From a bacterium (GTDB lineage Bacteria; Bacteroidota; Bacteroidia; B-17B0; Aurantibacillaceae), in contig DAHXOV010000131.1 of the NCBI GenBank assembly GCA_027364695.1, positions 1 to 6,888 of the forward strand: a DNA stretch of 6,888 bases, in the 5' to 3' direction. The translations under genes and the position numbers were made by a program. The notes below the pieces were generated by a model, which ran no database searches, had not been told where the DNA came from, and worked only from the letters and a program-made list of their open reading frames with translations. Positions 5,901 to 6,888 of this stretch are shown here, in pieces. How positions within the stretch are numbered: the stretch's first letter is position 1; every line of letters starts with the position of its first letter.

Positions 5901-6888
5901 TTTTGCTTTGATTGATTGAGTTCATTAACAATGGATTTTTTTTGTGTTTCATCTAATTGATCAAGCTTGGTTTCGTATAGTTTAAGTAGATTTTGATTCA
6001 ATGTTTTTGTAAATTGAGTAGATTGGTATTCTTTTTCTAATGCAGCAATATCAGTTTTTTTGGCATCGGCAAGTAATTTTTGTTTTTCATTGTTGTTAGT
6101 GGTTTTGCTTGTCTTTGTTTTTAATTCGTTGGATATTTTTCTTAAACTATCTGCTTGCTGGTTTAAATAGTTGATTTGGCTATTAGCATGAATGATGTTG
6201 ACGATGTTTTTAGATGGATCGGCTGGATTATCTGTTATTGTAGGTATATTTTGTTTGAATTGGTTAGATGAGGCTGTCTGGTAATTTTGAGTTTCAAATT
6301 GTTTCTTTATCGCCATGAAATCAGACTTAAGTTGCTCATTCTTTGATATACTGGAGAGTACTTCTTGTTGATTGGATATATTGATGGGTAAAGAGTTGGA
6401 GAAGTTATGAGGTGGGTTATCTTCTTGGGTAATGTTGTTCGCCTGGTTGTTATTTTTTAGTGCAATAAACTGATCATTATTAGATTTAAGTATTTGTTCT
6501 AATTCTGAATTAAGATTTTGCAGTTTTTGTTTTTCTGACAGATCATTAGAGTTGCTTATTTTTTTCTTATTTTCTTCAATGGATTTCATTAGTATTTTAT
6601 TATACCCGTCTATAGCATATAATTTTTCTTCGTTGGTTTTGGCATTTAATATTTTAATTTGGTATTCTTCATTGACTTGATTGATGTTGGAGTTAGTAAT
6701 TAAATTATTCTTTTGACCTGTTTCATTATTAGTATTAGTAGGAATAGATTCATTGTTTTTAATTTTTGTAATGAGCTGTTTTTGTTCCTGGATACTTTGA
6801 ATATCTTCTTTTGTGTCATTCACTTTTTCAGAAATTTCTGAAAGGATTTTTTGTTGCTCTCTGAGCCCGCTTTCTTTTTCAGAGATCT
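2975..6888 (-). CDS. Very large Asn/Gln-rich helical envelope protein with three C-terminal SPOR-like modules (5' partial)
   Basis: The frame is open from TAA (complement of 2975-2977) to the right window edge, so at least 1303 codons are visible and the true start is outside. In chain order the visible part has four regions. First comes a long predicted-helical region rich in Asn, Gln, Lys and Ile (6886 to about 4433). Second is a 17-residue tandem repeat (about 4432-4239). Third is a linker with SDARPIPLNPALPNG (889-903, counting the GTG at 6823 as residue 1). Fourth are three SPOR-like modules (4117-3851, 3715-3455, 3247-2978) joined by Pro/Thr/Asn-rich linkers. SPOR domains bind peptidoglycan stripped of stem peptides, so a periplasmic location anchored on the cell wall is likely. 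I recall Bacteroidota proteins with N-terminal TPR/PD40 repeats, a long helical middle and similar SPOR C-termini; whether this one has the PD40 part cannot be seen. I found only two Cys, both in SPOR modules 2 and 3. The next gene starts 4 bases after the stop. Precise function is unknown. Confidence 0.9.
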   Translation of the reverse strand, partial: ISEKESGLREQQKILSEISEKVNDTKEDIQSIQEQKQLITKIKNNESIPTNTNNETGQKNNLITNSNINQVNEEYQIKILNAKTNEEKLYAIDGYNKILMKSIEENKKKISNSNDLSEKQKLQNLNSELEQILKSNNDQFIALKNNNQANNITQEDNPPHNFSNSLPINISNQQEVLSSISKNEQLKSDFMAIKKQFETQNYQTASSNQFKQNIPTITDNPADPSKNIVNIIHANSQINYLNQQADSLRKISNELKTKTSKTTNNNEKQKLLADAKKTDIAALEKEYQSTQFTKTLNQNLLKLYETKLDQLDETQKKSIVNELNQSKQNFQQAEQIRKESNTQSNLTIKIATEQNAQEKEQIALNILSKAFKEKNILLPTENIQPSIQNENTQIEQKHTEVQKQYINANKNEINYLLSIADTSKKIKNDPNYSQSLNDLNNIQKNIENQYNNISANNNKQEYTNIINNQLQLIQQLRQITSITQPYIAQNNNYIIQEEKNKIIASNISKDSALSYAQKIPLNINNNSTQYIQSLIQEQQQIEDNLKTENPIINPSEEVLKGNEKFNTEIAQLTNKALQLKQQIDQTNNQRKKSELQIEFERTNGLIQEKKLNQITSEILVNQSEYTAQQNLINQLINSIPSNHSTEKNNAINTFNEIQKFKKQEEQLIKEALTLANPSAQLGALQNARIKQQEYLQAQQELINQTSKYNPQVKKQPTAVNINDPLALAIKYQNNIYKQTKEWESINNNLNLEITRLYPKYSTTPSGQLLAEAQKLLSEAKKTNNSNKKLELNIKAAQLQQQAMQQLSASLPSIATNTTNTQVIANNVNNQQAKNNNTQVAANNTNNQQVKNNNTQVIANNTNNQQAKNNNTQVIANNTNNQQAKNASAEISNSFLPQIKSIKISKTASYSDARPIPLNPALPNGLIFSVQVGAFKNPLPNNFFNGINPIYAQTTENNLYRYLVGQMTDAQEAIALKNNFKNLGYTDAFVIAYYNGKRISLSEALEILRKQMQKEPPINPFATTNVLEKANIPTYTTLLATTQNNATPATIKESEEINDLYFTIQIGVYGKNVSSATFKYIQPIIRGSVNNKFYRYSAGIYNNLSQTQNDLNKVIQLGIKDAFICAYWNGKRIFYPEAEKLIRENKNIRYASPQPIVFPNETVSLNPKPNFTAQNAIIENNPNVPDFDPRLVFTTDVTKRPEPTPENGVKADNSGICFRVQIGAFKNKIPKAVADKFFKIKDWPIEVHYTNGLYIYTIGNFISAKYATKLRTESISLGITDAFLTVYKDNKKLFGYEAMQYLNQ
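2978..3247 (-). other. SPOR-like module 3 (C-terminal)
   Basis: This covers residues 1193-1282 (GTG at 6823 as residue 1). It has FRVQIGAFKNKIP, then LYIYTIGNFISAKYA, then LGITDAFLTVYKDNKKLFGYEAM, ending four residues later (QYLNQ and the stop). The middle signature is YIYTIG, where modules 1 and 2 have YRYxxG, and the NGKRI turn is replaced by DNKKL. It is the most diverged copy and forms the extreme C-terminus. Confidence 0.8.
3455..3715 (-). other. SPOR-like module 2
   Basis: This covers residues 1037-1123 (GTG at 6823 as residue 1). It has FTIQIGVYGKNV as first strand, then FYRYSAGIYNNLSQTQ, and closes with LGIKDAFICAYWNGKRIFYPEAEKLI. It aligns along its whole length with module 1. The first-strand AF of the usual VQ-x-GAF is VY here. 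It contains one of the only two Cys I found in the protein. Confidence 0.8.
3851..4117 (-). other. SPOR-like module 1
   Basis: This covers residues 903-991 (GTG at 6823 as residue 1). It opens with the SPOR first strand FSVQVGAFKNPLP. The second-strand signature LYRYLVGQMTDAQEA comes next, then a helix, then LGYTDAFVIAYYNGKRISLSEALEIL. The order of strand, helix, strand, strand, helix, strand fits the RNP-like SPOR fold. The NGKRI extension with a following helix is shared with module 2 and in weaker form with module 3. It probably contributes to glycan-strand binding. Confidence 0.85.
4239..4432 (-). repeat. 51-bp in-frame tandem repeat, about 3.8 copies (17-aa unit)
   Basis: Plus-strand unit boundaries at the [ga]cttgttgg motif fall at 4239, 4290, 4341 and 4392, exactly 51 bases apart, and the fourth copy fades out at about 4432. 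Units differ by a few bases, for example caataa versus cagcaa and gttgtttgtg versus gttgtttacg. The encoded unit is NNNTQV(I/A)ANN(T/V)NNQQ(A/V)K. Because 51 is divisible by 3, gain or loss of a unit keeps the reading frame. The array separates the helical region from the SPOR modules. Confidence 0.95.
4433..6888 (-). other. Asn/Gln/Lys-rich predicted helical/coiled-coil region with hairpin-like units
   Basis: About 818 visible residues are dominated by N, Q, K, I, L, S and E, with few Pro and very few aromatic residues and no Cys that I found. At least four places repeat a helix, then a Ser/Thr-Asn-rich turn, then K-x-x-L, then a second helix. The turns read ISNSNDLSEKQKL (89-101, GTG at 6823 as residue 1), KTTNNNEKQKLL (240-251), QTNNQRKKSELQ (564-575) and KTNNSNKKLEL (760-770). 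This resembles the A-x-x-L/K-x-x-L helical hairpins between the PD40 and SPOR parts of some Bacteroidota proteins, here with many positions shifted to Asn or Gln. The coiled-coil call is by eye. Confidence 0.65.

Overview
The window is AT-rich DNA, most likely from a member of the Bacteroidota. Four things point there: a large envelope protein ending in three SPOR-like modules of a type I associate with this phylum, a small beta-barrel-like exported protein, the lack of clear Shine-Dalgarno sequences, and the AT-rich base composition. The evidence does not allow a genus to be named. All five stop codons seen are TAA.

Left part (1-2288, plus strand): three consecutive, overlapping glycosyltransferase genes. 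The first is only a C-terminal end of a GT4-like enzyme. It overlaps a complete GT2 (298 aa) by 11 bases, and the GT2 overlaps a complete GT4-like enzyme (404 aa, GTG start) by 7 bases. This looks like the tail of a surface-polysaccharide or glycan biosynthesis operon.

Right part (2296-6888, minus strand): a two-gene operon that converges on the glycosyltransferases with only 7 bases between the stop codons. The promoter-proximal gene is very large and runs off the right edge (at least 1303 codons visible, no start in the window). It encodes a long Asn/Gln/Lys-rich, predicted helical region with recurring hairpin-like units, then a 17-residue (51-bp) tandem repeat, then three SPOR-like modules. 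Four bases after its stop, a GTG start opens a 224-aa protein with a clean signal peptide and a beta-barrel-like strand pattern. The pair plausibly acts together at the cell envelope, with the large protein contacting peptidoglycan through its SPOR modules and the small one in the outer membrane. That joint role is inferred from gene order and sequence character.

No RNA genes, mobile elements, CRISPR arrays or convincing terminators were found. The most unusual object is the large repeat-bearing SPOR protein and its coupled partner.
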